64,000 nucleotides of DNA from Cucumis sativus (taxonomy: Eukaryota > Streptophyta > Magnoliopsida > Cucurbitales > Cucurbitaceae), in NCBI RefSeq assembly GCF_000004075.3, contig NC_026659.2:18742272-18806271 (forward strand). The letters are read 5' to 3'. Under the pieces are notes generated by a model, which was not told the origin of the DNA, ran no database searches, and saw only the letters and a program-made list of their open reading frames with translations. Positions 22,496 through 35,251 of this stretch are shown in pieces. Position 1 is the stretch's first letter, and every line of letters starts with the position of its first letter. The translations under genes and the position numbers were made by a program.

Positions 22496-25209
22496 ATGGC
22501 GTCGACAAATTCAAAAGCCACAAAGCATCGATGGACAACCATTGAAGAAGGTGGTTGGAGGGCTTACAATGGGACATTCAAACCAGGATATTTAGTACAA
22601 GTACAAAAACTAATGAAAGAAAAAATTCCTGGAAGCAACATACAAGTAACTCCAAATCTAGAGCCGAGAGTGAAAATTTTGAAGAAGCAGTACACTGCCA
22701 TAGTAGAGATGATGGGGCCATCGTGTAGTAGGTTTGGCTGGAATGAGAAACGAAAGTGCATTGAGGCAGAGAAATTTGTGTTCGATGACTTGGTTAAGGT
22801 AAGACAGTGAATATAATTCATACTTTCTATAAAAGTAAAATATAATATACTTACATTTGTTAACATGTAGGGACACCCCAATGCTCGAGGCCTACTAAAC
22901 AAACCATTTCCTTATTTCTATGACTTGGAAATTGTGTTTGGTAGAGATAGGGCTACTGGTGGTAGATGTAAGACACCGGTTGAAATGTGCTCACATAATA
23001 CAAGAGATATTGAGGAAGATGACATGGATATTAATCTCGAAGACTTTGATATTCCAAATCCACATGGACTCGAGCCACCATCGGGGGAGGACATGTCATC
23101 CACTTCAACAAGTATGGCACATGATGCAGGTGTTGGGATTGATGCCCTAAATTTTGTGGTTTTGTAGTTTGTAATTGTATATATTATACAAACATTTTAT
23201 TTATCTAATAAAATAAAGTGTGTTATTTTATTTGACTTTTAGTTGCACTAATCCACAAAACCAATAAACTAACATCCAAGGTTATCTTATGTAACCTAAA
23301 CATGTATGTGGAGACATACAAGTGGATCATGTTTAAATGATAACCTAAATGGTCTGTAGTAGATGGATAAGGCTGGATACCTTATCTGGTGACACTACGA
23401 ATACGGTCTGCTTTGTAGTTGTTACAATTGTTCTATAGTGCTACAAATGATTTGGTCCTAATCATTCATGTCGAGACATTAGAGCAGGGGTATTCTATAC
23501 AAAGAGTTTGTATAAGATCAGACCATGAAATGAATAGTCTCTCTTATTTATTAACACCGTTACTAGTTGAGACTACACTTCACCAAGATGACCATAGGTG
23601 ACTTGACCTGAATCTTGAGTGAGTTGTGAACTCCTGCCTATGAAGGCAGTCCTTTGATTTGCATGGGTGAGAGTGGCCTATCGCCGACTCAATAGACCTA
23701 CCATTTTGGGGATTCGTTTGATTGGGGAGCTGGGAACACAACTACACAAGAAAGAATTCACTCATTCTTTATAGATAGAGTAAGTAGAGAAATTGCTCTC
23801 TTAAGGGTTGATTCCAAGGCTTGAATAATGTGGCGCCACACCCTCTCTGGCCCGAGAGGAGTTTAGTTATAGTGAGACTATAATTATTGTTCATTAGAGG
23901 GATTGGTGGTGCTTAAGGAGTTAGATGTAACTATAGGGCAAAACGGTAATTTTTGGCCTAGCTGTACTTATGAGCAATTTGTGAAGGGTCATTGCACTGT
24001 TGATTGGTTATATCTAATGGACACAAAAATATATCTACAGTAAGAAGTGCAACTATTGGTCTTTAGTAGAATGACTGATAGTTAATGAATAGTGATTAAT
24101 TTAATTAAATAGTTTAATTAATTAATCTCACGTCATTGGAGCTTTAATATGTAGGTTCATAAGGTCCCCTTGTTAGCTCAATAAAGATAAATGAGAATCA
24201 AATTTATTATTTTTTTAATTTGAATCGTTCAAATTGATTAAAGGGAATAAATTGTATATGATACAATTAATATAATGTATTTGATACATTATAATATATA
24301 GTTTTTACGAGAGAAGTTAATATTTGAATATGATTCAAATAATAATAATATGAATAAGATTCATAAATAAACTATAGGTTAAAAATTAATATGGATTTGA
24401 TTCATATTAGAACTATAAATCATATGAGAAAACCTAAACAATTGGTTATATTATATAAGATATAATATAAAATTAATATTATATAAAATATAATATAATT
24501 TGAATTTATAAGGGAGTTATTCTAAGTAATGGGAGAGGGGAGAAGTTATTGATAACTTCCCTCTCCATCTCTCTTTATATCTTTTGGTTAAGATATAGAA
24601 GACAGGTGATATACAATTTCTCTAATTCTGTCTGCAAATATTTTTTCTTTTAAACAAAACAAAAACATAGAAGCCCCACAAACTCTATGTGTTTTTTTAT
24701 CTTGAGGATAACAATGAAGATTCTCTGGTGTTTCTTGGGAGTTCCGAGACTTATTGGGAGGTTCTACAAAGATTCGTTTTATTTTCTTCTTATCCTCCAT
24801 AGGAGCATGTTTAGGTGTTTTCTCTGGTTTCAAGTTGAATTTCTTTTGCACAGCGTTCACACGCTTCCGCTATGAGAATTTCATTCCTTCAGCAGGGTCA
24901 TCTAGGCCAAATAAGAAAAGTCGATCATGTTCAGGGGACCTCATGGACACATTTCGCACAAGTATGTAAGAAACTTCCAAGGAAATTGGAAAGATTGCTG
25001 CATGGCAGAAAGAAAAAATGAAAATAGAATCATTCTTACACAAACAATTATATGCTGAATTACAAACTATTCCTGGAATGGGCGTGGATGATTGTTTAAT
25101 TGTAGCCGAGTCTCTATTACCTAATCCCACGATGTTGCACGAATTCCTTGACTACCCAACAGAATGGAAGTACAGAAAATGTATGTGTATCTTAGGAAGA
25201 CAACCATAA
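22496..25209 (+). pseudogene. Harbinger ORF1, Myb/SANT-like DNA-binding protein, split by a solo LTR
   Basis: Exon 1 (22496-22798) has the trihelix/Myb-like block ([13 protein letters not shown], then [12 protein letters not shown] and [17 protein letters not shown]). It appears to lack about 15 residues near the N-terminus compared with the family. A 72-base GT-AG intron joins in phase to exon 2 at 22871 ([22 protein letters not shown]). An LTR interrupts the gene at 23131. Coding resumes at 24897 (SSRPNKKSRSCSGDL), meets a TAA at 24967, and continues past it to a natural-looking end at 25209. In intact elements this protein binds the transposon ends and helps the transposase. It is dead here because of the LTR and the nonsense codon. 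Confidence 0.82.
23131..24891 (+). mobile_element. Solo LTR, 1,761 bp, target duplication GCAGG
   Basis: It begins TGTTGGGATTGATGCCCTAA and ends CATTCCTTCA (TG...CA). The same five bases, GCAGG, flank it at 23126-23130 and 24892-24896. It shares its start, end and internal blocks with the longer LTR at 33388-35239. No internal retrotransposon region or second LTR adjoins it, so it is a solo LTR left by LTR-LTR recombination. Short ORFs inside are not genes. Confidence 0.9.
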
Positions 25210-25723
25210 TCATTGCTGAATGTAGCTTTACTAAACTTTCACTTTTGTTTGACCCTTATGCTTCCTTTTGAAACAAACAAAACCTTTTTAAATGTAGCTT
25301 AACTATAACTTTTGTAAAGCCTATCAAATCAAATGACTTGTTATATTTTGTGGATGGTTTGTAATATTTCTAATTAGACCATTCATGTTAATGCAACTTA
25401 GATCAAAATTATTGTTATTGAATGTTAAAATTTTTTGTTTTTATATTATTGTCGTAAGAAATCAATAAAGTAAAGAAATTGAATCAGAGGTACAAAATTT
25501 GAAAAAATATTTCAATTTAATAATTGATACATTAGGATGGTGATTCACAAAATAAATAAATATATAAATAATCAGACTAATTAAACCTAGGAATGTAAAA
25601 CCAGTCTTCAAACACGAGCATCATAAACCCATATTTCTAAATCCTGCACTCCAAAAATCCATATTTCTAATTCCTGCACTCCAAACACATACCTTTCTAC
25701 CCCATTCGATAAGCCCAATTTCG

Positions 25724-25744
25724 AACTGTGCACCAAACAACCCC
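25724..25744. repeat. Right terminal inverted repeat of the Harbinger element
   Basis: AACTGTGCACCAAACAACCCC followed by TAA. It reads GGGGTTGTTTGGTGCACAG outward-in on the other strand, the style of Harbinger ends (G-rich start, three-base TWA target). Its left partner was not located. Confidence 0.6.
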
Positions 25745-25747
25745 TAA

Positions 25748-26176
25748 AGGTCAGCTTGACTTGAGGTTGAATTCTAATCGCTCCAAGAAGAAATTCTTCA
25801 AAAAATGGAAGGATATTTTCTGATCAAACAATAGGATTATAGGAGGCGTTGGAATTCTTAGAATTTTCCCTTTCTGAGTTATGATGGAAAGTGGAACAGA
25901 CTTGGATGACTGTGATTTTATAAAATCTTTAATGTTCATCACTGGGAGGAGATTCTTCTCTCTCTCAACAGCATGATCAAGGTCACGATCTCATACCCAA
26001 TTCATTGTGCCATCTACATATGTTCGAAGGTGTATCTGAAAAATGTGGAGTTGCTGTTGGGTCCGATGGAGAGGTCCTGAGTAAGAGCGGAAAAACAAAA
26101 GCATTCTAGTGCTCTACTTAGTTTCACTTCCTTTGTTATTTATTTGATTGAACTTCAAAAAGACACTAGTATCTGT
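25748..26176 (-). pseudogene. Partial duplicate of the PORR gene (5' part)
   Basis: About 430 bases repeat 16143-16566 at roughly 90% identity, in the same orientation. The copy includes the exon start with its TTTTTCAG acceptor and about 70 bases of flanking non-coding sequence. It encodes MNIKDFIKSQSSKSVPLSII but has indels that shift the frame after RIPT. It ends abruptly at the Harbinger TIR on one side and at an unrelated sequence on the other. No expression signals beyond those copied are seen. Confidence 0.88.
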
Positions 26177-26179
26177 AAC

Positions 26180-29029
26180 CATGGTTGAGATATTTTAACT
26201 TGAATCAATTATCTCACTTGTGTGAATGGTTAGAATACTAATCAACAATAATAGCAATAATAATCAAAGTATTCACACAACATATTTACAACGTGAACAA
26301 CCTTCTCAATGCGAGTACAAAAGCAAGGACCGAAGTCAAAATTTCCACTATAATATTTAATGGATATAACAAAGTTCTCCTTAGTCACAACTAGAGGCAA
26401 GTATCTTGATAATAGTAATCTCAACAACAAATGACAATAACAATGAAGAAAAATAGAAAGATCAATATATAGTAGCCAACTATTCAAGATAGCTTCAAAC
26501 GAAATCTCTACTGTTAAGACCCTTGTGCCATTAATAGACGGTCAAAATTTCAACTCGATCGGACCACACATCAATCCCCAAATGGCTTGAGAACAAAATT
26601 CTATTTTTTCACTGAATGTTTCACCCCACATGAATATGAATAATATCCACGTGACTTATTGGTCAATTTACATAATAAAAGATTAACCTAGAAAATGTGG
26701 GTTGGGTTCACAAGGTGAAATAAGCCCATCATATCTATAAATATGCAACTTTTAGAGTTGCATTTGGAAGGATGTCAAAACAAAAAATTAATAAGATTTA
26801 TAGTCAGTAGGTTAGTTTAAAAAAAAAAAGCTCTTAATTGTAGGAATGTTGTTTTCTTTTTTTAGTAGTTGGTTGTTTAAATTTAATGATTTTCTCTCTA
26901 AAATACTTTTTTAAATTAAAAATTGAAGATCCCACATAATAAATTTATTATCCATCTACCTTCTAACTAAATTTCTATAAATCTTATTAGATTTGAAATT
27001 TAAAATTCAAACCATTTTCACCGTCCTACATTTAAGATTTGAATTCATATCTTTTCATTTTTTTCATACAAATAATTAAGTAAAAATTTGATTGATTCAA
27101 CACTTGTGGAACGTGAAGATTGAATCAAAAACTTGGTGGAATCGATAAAAAGTTTTTATTGATAAAGCCAAAGTGTGTTTGCACATGATTCTAATAGGCA
27201 AAATTGTTATAATCTCAAGGACTAAGACACCTGACTACATATGAATGAAACGAAGATAAAAATGGAGAATAAGGTATGAGAATAAAATAAGTTTATTCTC
27301 AATAATGGTTCTGTAACGAGCTTCCCTAAGCTATTTTTCTCCTTCTACATGGACTAATTTCTTCATCCATCATCTGACTCTCAATTTTAGTTCATGAACG
27401 ATGTGCCTACCTCTTAATTTGACCATGATTTATGATGAACCAACAATATGGATATCTAAGGTATTTTACACTAATTAACTCAATTTATTCTTAGCATTTG
27501 TTAAGTTTTTTTTGTTTCCAAATACAATATATTTTAAGAATATAGTGCAATCTGTTTAGTTATTTCTTTAAGTATAAGGTATTCATGGGTCTTAAGTCTA
27601 TAACTAATAGTTATTTTTTTCACATTGAACTAGTAAAAATATAAGGTATTTATGATGTGTTGAATTGGTTGCCCAAATTTAATGAAATCCTATATTCTAA
27701 ATGTTGTGTTCCATAGTTTTTTTTTAAGTAATCTAAGTTTTTTAAAAAAATATTATGCTTTTCCATAGTTAATAGATTTTTTAATCATAAATATTAGCAA
27801 TTTACTTCAAATTTGATGGTTACAATTTGAACTTTAGAATTTTCTATTAGTAACTATTTTAATAGGATTTAAAAATATCCCATTTTTAATTTCAATGAAA
27901 TTTTGGTGGTTAGGAATTGAAGTAGGGATATTTTGGTAAATTATAAATTCATAGTTAATAGCCCTACAAATCACTTTGTCATTCTTCTAATTTATTATTT
28001 TTTTTGTTTTATATTTTTTAAAATGAAATGTTTTATTTTGCTACTTATTTTGTCAACCTTATTTTCAAATATTTGGAAAATTTTAATTTTTAAAGAATTC
28101 TCGATGGTAGATATTGCTCGAGATGATTGAGAAAAACAACTTTTTTGTTTAAAAAATAGTTATTTTTATAAGATGAAAACTCAACTACGTGATTTCTAAC
28201 AATTTACCTGATCGTATTACAACTTTTTCTTATAAAAACATACAAAATTGATAAGGTGGAGGATTGGGTGATTGAAAAGGTAGGAAATATTTTTAAAATA
28301 TTGGATCATTGACTATTTGATGCTTAATCCCTCGAATATTTGCATTTCTAATGGGGACTAAAACAAAAAGGAGAAGTTGCTACTGCCAATGCCATGGAGA
28401 GAAGATTGTTGGAGGTGAAAACACGTGAAAAGAGGGAAGAATTTGCATTTGTGTTTTGTTGGGTTGGAGTTGGAACCCTACACCAATTATAAGCCCAATC
28501 CTCCGCATTGGACCCCAAGATAAATTTTCGGTTCAAACGTCAGGCCCAACTGTTGGTCCTTTCTCGCAGTTCCCTATCCAAGACAACATTTTTGCACTAC
28601 GCTCGATTCCATAATTATGCTCGAAAATATTGGAGAGTTAAAAAGTAGATTATAATTTTAAGGGTAATGGTAATCGTTCAATGATCTATCAATGATAAAC
28701 CAATATTTACAACATAGTCTATCGGTGTATCATTAATAGAATTTGACAAATTTTGCTGTATTTGTAAAAATTTTAAAATGTTGTTATATACTTAATTATT
28801 TTAAATCAAATTGCTAAACTTGCAACTATCCCTAATTTTAATTCATTTCCATCTCTTCATTCTGATTATAAAGATAGAAACAACTCCTAGGATTTCGCTT
28901 TTAACTCTTTTTTGTTTGCTTCTTTCGAGCATATTGATCTCATATGTTTCCTCTTTTTCTTTTTCTACGAGCAAAGATCAACAACTAATTTTAAAACTTA
29001 ACAAAAGTATAAATGTTAAATCTTTTTTT
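26180..29029. other. Intergenic, no supported gene
   Basis: AT-rich sequence without a convincing ORF. A slightly more GC-rich patch at 28350-28560 has a 62-codon minus-strand ORF that I cannot relate to any family. Confidence 0.4.
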
Positions 29030-29950
29030 AATTGACATATCTTTTCTTGAGATTTAAGAGAGTTGTTAGCTAGAATCTCAACAATATTTTTAAGAGAAGT
29101 ACCCGCTCAAGAAGAAGAGGAAGGATAGGAAGGCTTTGATTTTTATTGTCCTTTATTTCCTCATCTCAAGTGTGGATGGTCTCTCCATCTGGCGTTGTAT
29201 ATGTTACTATAAGGATCATAATTCCTATTAAAGCCTCATACTGCATTGAACTCCTTTATGACTTTAGGGCATTTGTCCGATAAGTGACCAAGTGCTCCAC
29301 AAACTCCATAAGCCATGACCTGTTGACTTGCTCTCTTCACTATCACAAGAGAAGTCAAATTAGATAACTGAGATCTAAGTTCGTTTACCTCTTTTGAAGA
29401 CAAAAAAAAAAAATCCACGCCAGTTGCTCTATTTCCAAAGTTTTGTGAATTTTTTGCCATAGTACTTATTAGGTTGCTTGCTTCCGATGGAGTTTTGTTA
29501 GAAAAAGCATCATATGCGACCGTATTTATCGTATTTCAATCTGAGGCAAGTAAACTAGAGTAGAAATGTTTTATTAAATATTGGTTAGAGATTTGGTGAT
29601 GTGGAAAACTCACATATAACTATTTGCATCTCTCTTAATATTCGAATGTTGATTCTTCTATGTTTTGATTTATACTTTAGATCTCTTTTCTAATACTGTG
29701 GGCTCTTAAAGGGGGGAAAGAAATTTTTTACAAATGTCCTTTTGAGAGCATTCCATGTACTGATAGATTCAAACGAAAGATAATAAAGTTTTCTCTTTGA
29801 TCAGTTAAAGAAATGGGAAGGCCCTCAAGTTATGTTGTTCTTCAGTCACGTCGTGAGGTCTCATTCCGTCACAAACCACGTGAAAGTCTTTCAAATGTTT
29901 GTATGGGTCTTCTCATGAACTTCCTTTAAACATGGGCAAGGGGTATATTG
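29030..29950 (-). pseudogene. Ty3/Gypsy-type retrotransposon gag fragment
   Basis: On the minus strand the order is HLKDFHVVCDGMRP, NLRAFPFSL, WNALKRTFVKNFFPP, a FEY-ERCK block, then KTPSEASNLI and a zinc knuckle (GVCGALGHLSDKC at 29260-29300). This is the usual Retrotrans_gag plus CCHC layout. The first Cys of the knuckle is Tyr, and there are several stops and frameshifts. No protease or polymerase follows and no LTRs could be paired with it. Confidence 0.75.
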
Positions 29951-32900
29951 GCCCTAGTTTTAAGTCAAACGAAATGGTGGTCTCCAGATAAACGAAATGG
30001 TGGTCTTCAACCCTAGTTTCTCTTGCTTCGTCCATTTCTTCTCTTCTTGGATTTCCTTCTTCTTAAAATTCCTCTTCATGATCTTGATCTTGATTAAGCA
30101 TTTATTCTCTTCTTTCCCTTCAAATACACCTCTCCTCTAAACAATATTTATAAAGCAATCAAAGTTGAGATTCTCGAAGGATCATGTCATACGCCAAAAG
30201 AAAAATTAACACATAATCTCTCTCTGTTTTTTTTTTTTTTTAGAATTCAAGATGTTGAGTATGGGACAAAAGTGATGTTGTTAAAAATATAGATGGTTAA
30301 AGATCACTCAAGCCACAACCAACAAAGATAATTTGTGAACTCAAACGTAAGGAAATTCTGTATTTAATTATCTTAATTTTTATTTTAAGAATATTGGGTG
30401 CTATGTTGAATTGTTTTAAATGTGAGGTTATTTTGGTTTTGTTGAATTTGAAATTAATTAAGTACATTTTTTATGTATATTTAAGAAAAATTGTCAAAAA
30501 TAGAACATTTGAAAAAATATTTACATTTCATAGAAAAATAGAAAAATATGATTTATTTAAAAGTATTAACGAAAAGGAAATAATAGTAATAATAATAACA
30601 TTTATTATTATTATTATAAATTTAGTCTCGATCTGTGTGCTAAGCAAATAAACAATTTTCTCACCTTCCTCCTTCGTTCAAATCCTAGCACTGCCACTGC
30701 AAAGCCCCTTCGACGACCATTTGTGCATCGTCGACCAATAGCAAGCCTCATCATCGGTCCTTGCACAGACATAGATGAAGAACCCGTCTTCTTCCTCTCT
30801 ACTTCGAGTCGCCACGAGAAGCCCCTTTTCCATTCGCAATCTAACCTCATTGTTATGGCTTTTCGAGCTGCTTTTCGCGCAAGCATCACCTTTATGAAGT
30901 CGCGAGCCAACCTCCTTTCATTCGAGCTGAACCTGTATGCGCGCCCTTCTCCTCTTTTAACCATGCATGTGAACCCAATCTGCATTGGAGTCTGAGCCAC
31001 GTGTTCCTCCTCTTTTAGCCAAGCTGCCAAATTTTCTTTTAACCTTTTTCAACCATTTTTAGTCACTTTTGGTAAGTTTTGGTGAGGTTTTTTTTTTTAT
31101 GGATTTTGGATATACCCATCAAAGATAATTTAGTTTTGGTTCTAAGTTGGTGTTTTTTTCATGAAGGTTTAATTGGCTAATTTTGGAGGGCTTAGTCTGT
31201 AGAATTTTTCCATCAAGATTGAATTGTTAAAGTATTGACTGGTGTGTAAATATAGTCAAGCATTAACGTAACTTCATCACACATAGTGTAAATACATAGC
31301 GCCGCCTAAACATCCGCGAGATGACACATCAAATGCCTAGTAAGCGGAATAACTCCCTTCGCAAACCTCTTCGCATAGTTCTTTACATGAACCTTAGAGA
31401 CCTTCAAAACACTTTGCAACGGAAAACAACTTTTGAACTTAGCTCCTTCGCCTAAATCTTGACATTTAACTTTAAACAATTTTAGCTTTTAAGCGATAAA
31501 CACAAAAGATAAAACATAGCGAAATAAAAGAAAAAAACTTCATCTACTTATTAACTTAACACTTTACACAAAGTTCTCAAATTACAAATACTTTCCTTTT
31601 ATTATTTCACTGTAAATAAAACCAAGTCTGATCTTCACGTCCTTCTTCTTCCACCAATGTGCTGCCTTTTCGCGCCAAGGTGTTCGAAAGTGTAAGACTC
31701 CTTTTCTTTCTTCATCGCTAAATGTTGCTTCTTGTAGCGAGCTACCTAGGGGTGTAAAGGCCTCACTTCATCCTTCACTTGGGTCGTCCAACAACTCAAC
31801 TTTACGAACAACGATTAGGGCTACCTTTTCCTGACTTAACTCTTTGATTCTCTGGCTCCCCGGGCTTGGCCTTACCAGCCTAGATGTTGCACTCATCTTT
31901 CTTCCGAGCTAGACCATCTACCTTAAGAAGTGATGCGCTTTCCAATTAACTCCTTAGACGTGAGATAAGATGACATGACTAGCATGCTGTATGAGCTTAC
32001 ATAACAACCTTTCCTTTTTTAACTTGGCTTCTACACCTGAGAACCATCCTTTACTTGACTTTAACGACTGGCAACCTAGGAAGGGAAAACTTAAAACGTA
32101 CGTCAAAAGGACTTAGTGAGTGATGGGTTTGAGGAAAACCTTTTGGGAAAAAGAACAAGATTCAGATAATAAATAATAACAAGATCAAATCACAAACATA
32201 TATATGATTCTCATCGCATCAAACCACAAACAAACCATCACCACAAGCACAACAAGTTCCACGTGCTCAAGCCATCATGCATTCAAACTCATTGTTAGGA
32301 CCTAGGATTCTTCCCTCACCTGGACCTAGGATTCACATTCAACCAGTGTCACACGAGTTACAAATTTTCACCAGCATCTCGTCATACTCAACTTTCCTCA
32401 AATCTGGCATTCACATTCAACTAGCATCGCATTATCTTCAATCTTTCTTCAGACTTGGGATTCACATTCAACCAACATGTCATAAATCATTCCTCGCCTA
32501 GACCTAGGATTCACATTCAACCAGCGTCCAATGCCAAGATTACATCACAACTCACCCCGACCTGGGATTCTCCCCTCTTTGAGACATGAGATTCACACTC
32601 AACCAACGTCACACGAGTTACTTGAAGTTTCCACAACATCTTGCGATATATCATACCACACCACAAAGCACAAACCATATGATTAACAACAAGGGAGTAC
32701 TAGCACACAACTTACTCCCAACACAAATTATCACAAAAATAGCAAAGTCATGTAATAAGCATAAAAAAGAGCTTACGAAGAATACATATAACAAAGTATT
32801 TACAAAATATTTCTTTCCAAAACGAAGATCATAAATGCAGATGTTTTCGTTATAAACGATTATTCAATTGTAGAGGAATACTCATTTTACTTTAGAAAGA

Positions 32901-33387
32901 ATCATTCACATTATTCAGAAACTCGTATTCGAGCATAGAAAATATTTAAATAACACAAATAATATTTTAGAAACAACTTTCGAAATTTTTTTGGCACTCA
33001 CAAACATTTGATCATTATAAGGATCACTCACGAAAACACTTAGCCTCAACTCTTCCTTCTCTGCTTTCGACTTTCTCTCCTCGTCTAGTGGTTCTCTTAA
33101 CCGATTGTTCAACATTCAGAACTTCCTCCTATTTTTTTTCATCAGAAAATCTATCATTTATAGAAATTCCCTTTTCCTTTGGCCTTTGGCCCAATTTATA
33201 GTGACCTTTCACATCCATTGTCACCTCCACTCTTTAATAATGTCTCTTTACCGATTCACCGCGTCATGCAACCAACCCAAACCTGACACGTAGGCTAGAA
33301 TGCTCGCAGCAATTGGATATTCTCTTGAAACTCCAACTTTATCTCTTTGGAAAGTCAAACTCTTTTAATCGTCTGATTCTCCTTATC
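29951..33387. other. Degenerate repeat-derived DNA, no supported gene
   Basis: Mixed AT-rich and moderately GC-rich sequence. Overlapping ORFs on both strands at 30614-31030 show no recognisable domain. From about 31200 the sequence has the look of old LTR material and is interrupted at 33388 by another LTR. Confidence 0.4.
32331..32620. repeat. Interspersed copies of an ATTCACATTCAACCA motif
   Basis: Five near-identical copies start at about 32331, 32409, 32460, 32509 and 32591, usually preceded by a CCTAGG-like word and sometimes followed by a GTCACACGAGTTAC word. The unequal spacing (49-82 bases) indicates a decayed tandem array. Confidence 0.7.
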
Positions 33388-35239
33388 TGTTGGGACTTAT
33401 GTCCTAAAACTCGTAGATTGTAAATATGATCTAATTGACCGTTATTAATAAAGTGTTATCATTATAATTTCAATAAATGTTATTGATACCTAAATTCAAT
33501 AAACTAACATCCTAAGATGTTTGATGAGTCTTGAACATTATGTAGAGACATACATGATCAATGTTCGAGATCAACTTAAATGGTCTATAGTATATGGATA
33601 AGGCTGAGTACCTTAGCCTGGTAACACTACGGATACGACTCACTTTATATTTGATACAAATGCAATGGTTCAATGTGTTCGTGTAGGTGACATGCAAGTG
33701 AGGGTATCCTATGCAATGAGTTTGCATAAAATCGAACCACAGAATAATAACCACTAGATGTAACTCCATTAACTAGTTAGATTTCTATTTTATTAGGATG
33801 ACCTAGGTAACTTAATCTTAATCCTTAGTGTATTATAAACTCATGTTCACAATGGATTGTCCTTTGATTTGTACGGGTGAGGCTGACCAAATTTCAAACT
33901 TAAAATGCTTATCATTTTGGGGACAAGACCGAGTAGGGAGCTGAAAATATAATCACACAAGATGAAATTCATTTTTTCCCGACTTTAAGGTAAGTAGATG
34001 AGTGTTTCCTTACATGGTGTCTCCGAGACTTGAACAAATGGTATTTCCCTCTCTATGGCACGAGAGAGGCTTATTTTTATTAGTTGGACCATAAACAGGT
34101 TGTTTATTAGAGGAGCACTGATATTTAAGGACTAGAAGTAACACGGGGTAAAACGATAATTTATCTAGTTGGTGTTACGAACACTCGTGAAGAACTAATT
34201 TTTTGGTATTGGTCTATATTCGTGGACATAAAAATATATCTACAATGAGAAGAATTCAATTATGAGTCTTTAGTAGAATGTACACACTGTTAACGAATAT
34301 TGATTAATGTGGTTAGTGAGTTTAGCCAATTAATCTCATATAGTTGTAGTTCCTAATTTGTAGGTCCATTAGGCCCCCTTCCTAGCTCGTAAACGGTAAT
34401 GAAATTTATTTATATTTGTTGTAATTTGAAATATTCAACTTTACTTTGAAAATATATTAGTATAATATATGGTGATACATTATAATATAAAATTTATATT
34501 TTAATCAAACTTTATTATATAAATTTAATTTTTAGATATGATTCAAAATTAATTTACGAGAGATAAAATATTTGAATGAATTCAAATATTAATTTAATGT
34601 GAATTAGATTTATATTAAAATTATTGGTGGGGAGAGAAATTTATATTTGAAATATGATTCAAATTTAAGTTAAATATAAGATATTTAATTTAGCTACTAA
34701 TTAATTGGAGAATTAATTAATATTTTAGTTTAATTTTATTTAATTAACTTAATTTTAGACTATAAGATATGTGATAGATATTCATTAAATATGATTTAAA
34801 TGAAATATTACTTAAATATAATTTAATTAATTAATTAATTAGTTTATTTGAAATTTCTATTAATTTAATATTTTTAAACTAATAGAATCTCACGAAGAAA
34901 ACAATTTTTCTTTAGCCTATGTTTGTACCTCTCTGAAAATAGTTTATCTCAACACATTTTTTTCATTCCAATTGGTTTTCACAAATCAATCTCATCCTAG
35001 AGGATAGGAAAATTTTCGACGGGTGGTGTTCCCAATTTAGAGTTTTAGTAGATTCAGAGATGTCAAATTACGTGAGTTTTTCATTCTTTGTATATCTTTT
35101 AATTTAAAAGGATGCTTAGCCCTTTAGAATTTTATTTCTAAATATTGCCAATGTATTGGTATTTTAGGATTCCCAAATTAAATTAAATTGAAGAATAATT
35201 TTGTAAAATCTTCCACTGTCAAGACCTTTAATACCTTCA
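33388..35239 (+). mobile_element. 5' LTR of a truncated long-LTR retrotransposon
   Basis: It starts TGTTGGGACTTATGTCCTAA and ends ACCTTCA, matching the solo LTR at 23131-24891 at both ends and through much of the interior. It is 1,852 bases long. A primer-binding site follows at 35242. No 3' LTR or gag-pol is recognisable downstream, so the element is truncated or a non-autonomous derivative. Confidence 0.8.
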
Positions 35240-35241
35240 AT

Positions 35242-35251
35242 TGGTATCAGA
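35242..35251 (+). other. Retrotransposon primer-binding site (initiator tRNA-Met type)
   Basis: TGGTATCAGA lies three bases after the LTR end. It matches the start of the usual plant site complementary to the 3' end of initiator methionine tRNA. Confidence 0.7.

Larger units (their letters stand above)
20001..25744 (+). mobile_element. PIF/Harbinger DNA transposon, degenerate, with two nested insertions
   Basis: The element carries both Harbinger genes on one strand: a DDE transposase (to 22272) and an ORF1 with a Myb/SANT-like domain (22496-25209). The right end is a TIR ending CACCAAACAACCCC at 25744, next to a TAA target triplet. A MITE (20047-21107) and a solo LTR (23131-24891) inserted later. 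Both genes are broken. The left TIR was not found, so the true left limit is uncertain and may be further left than given. Confidence 0.75.

Noticed and set aside
30614..31030. 138-codon minus-strand ORF with an overlapping 90-codon plus-strand ORF
   Set aside because: Arg-rich, no recognisable family and in repeat-derived DNA. It is open on both strands, as expected from local GC content.
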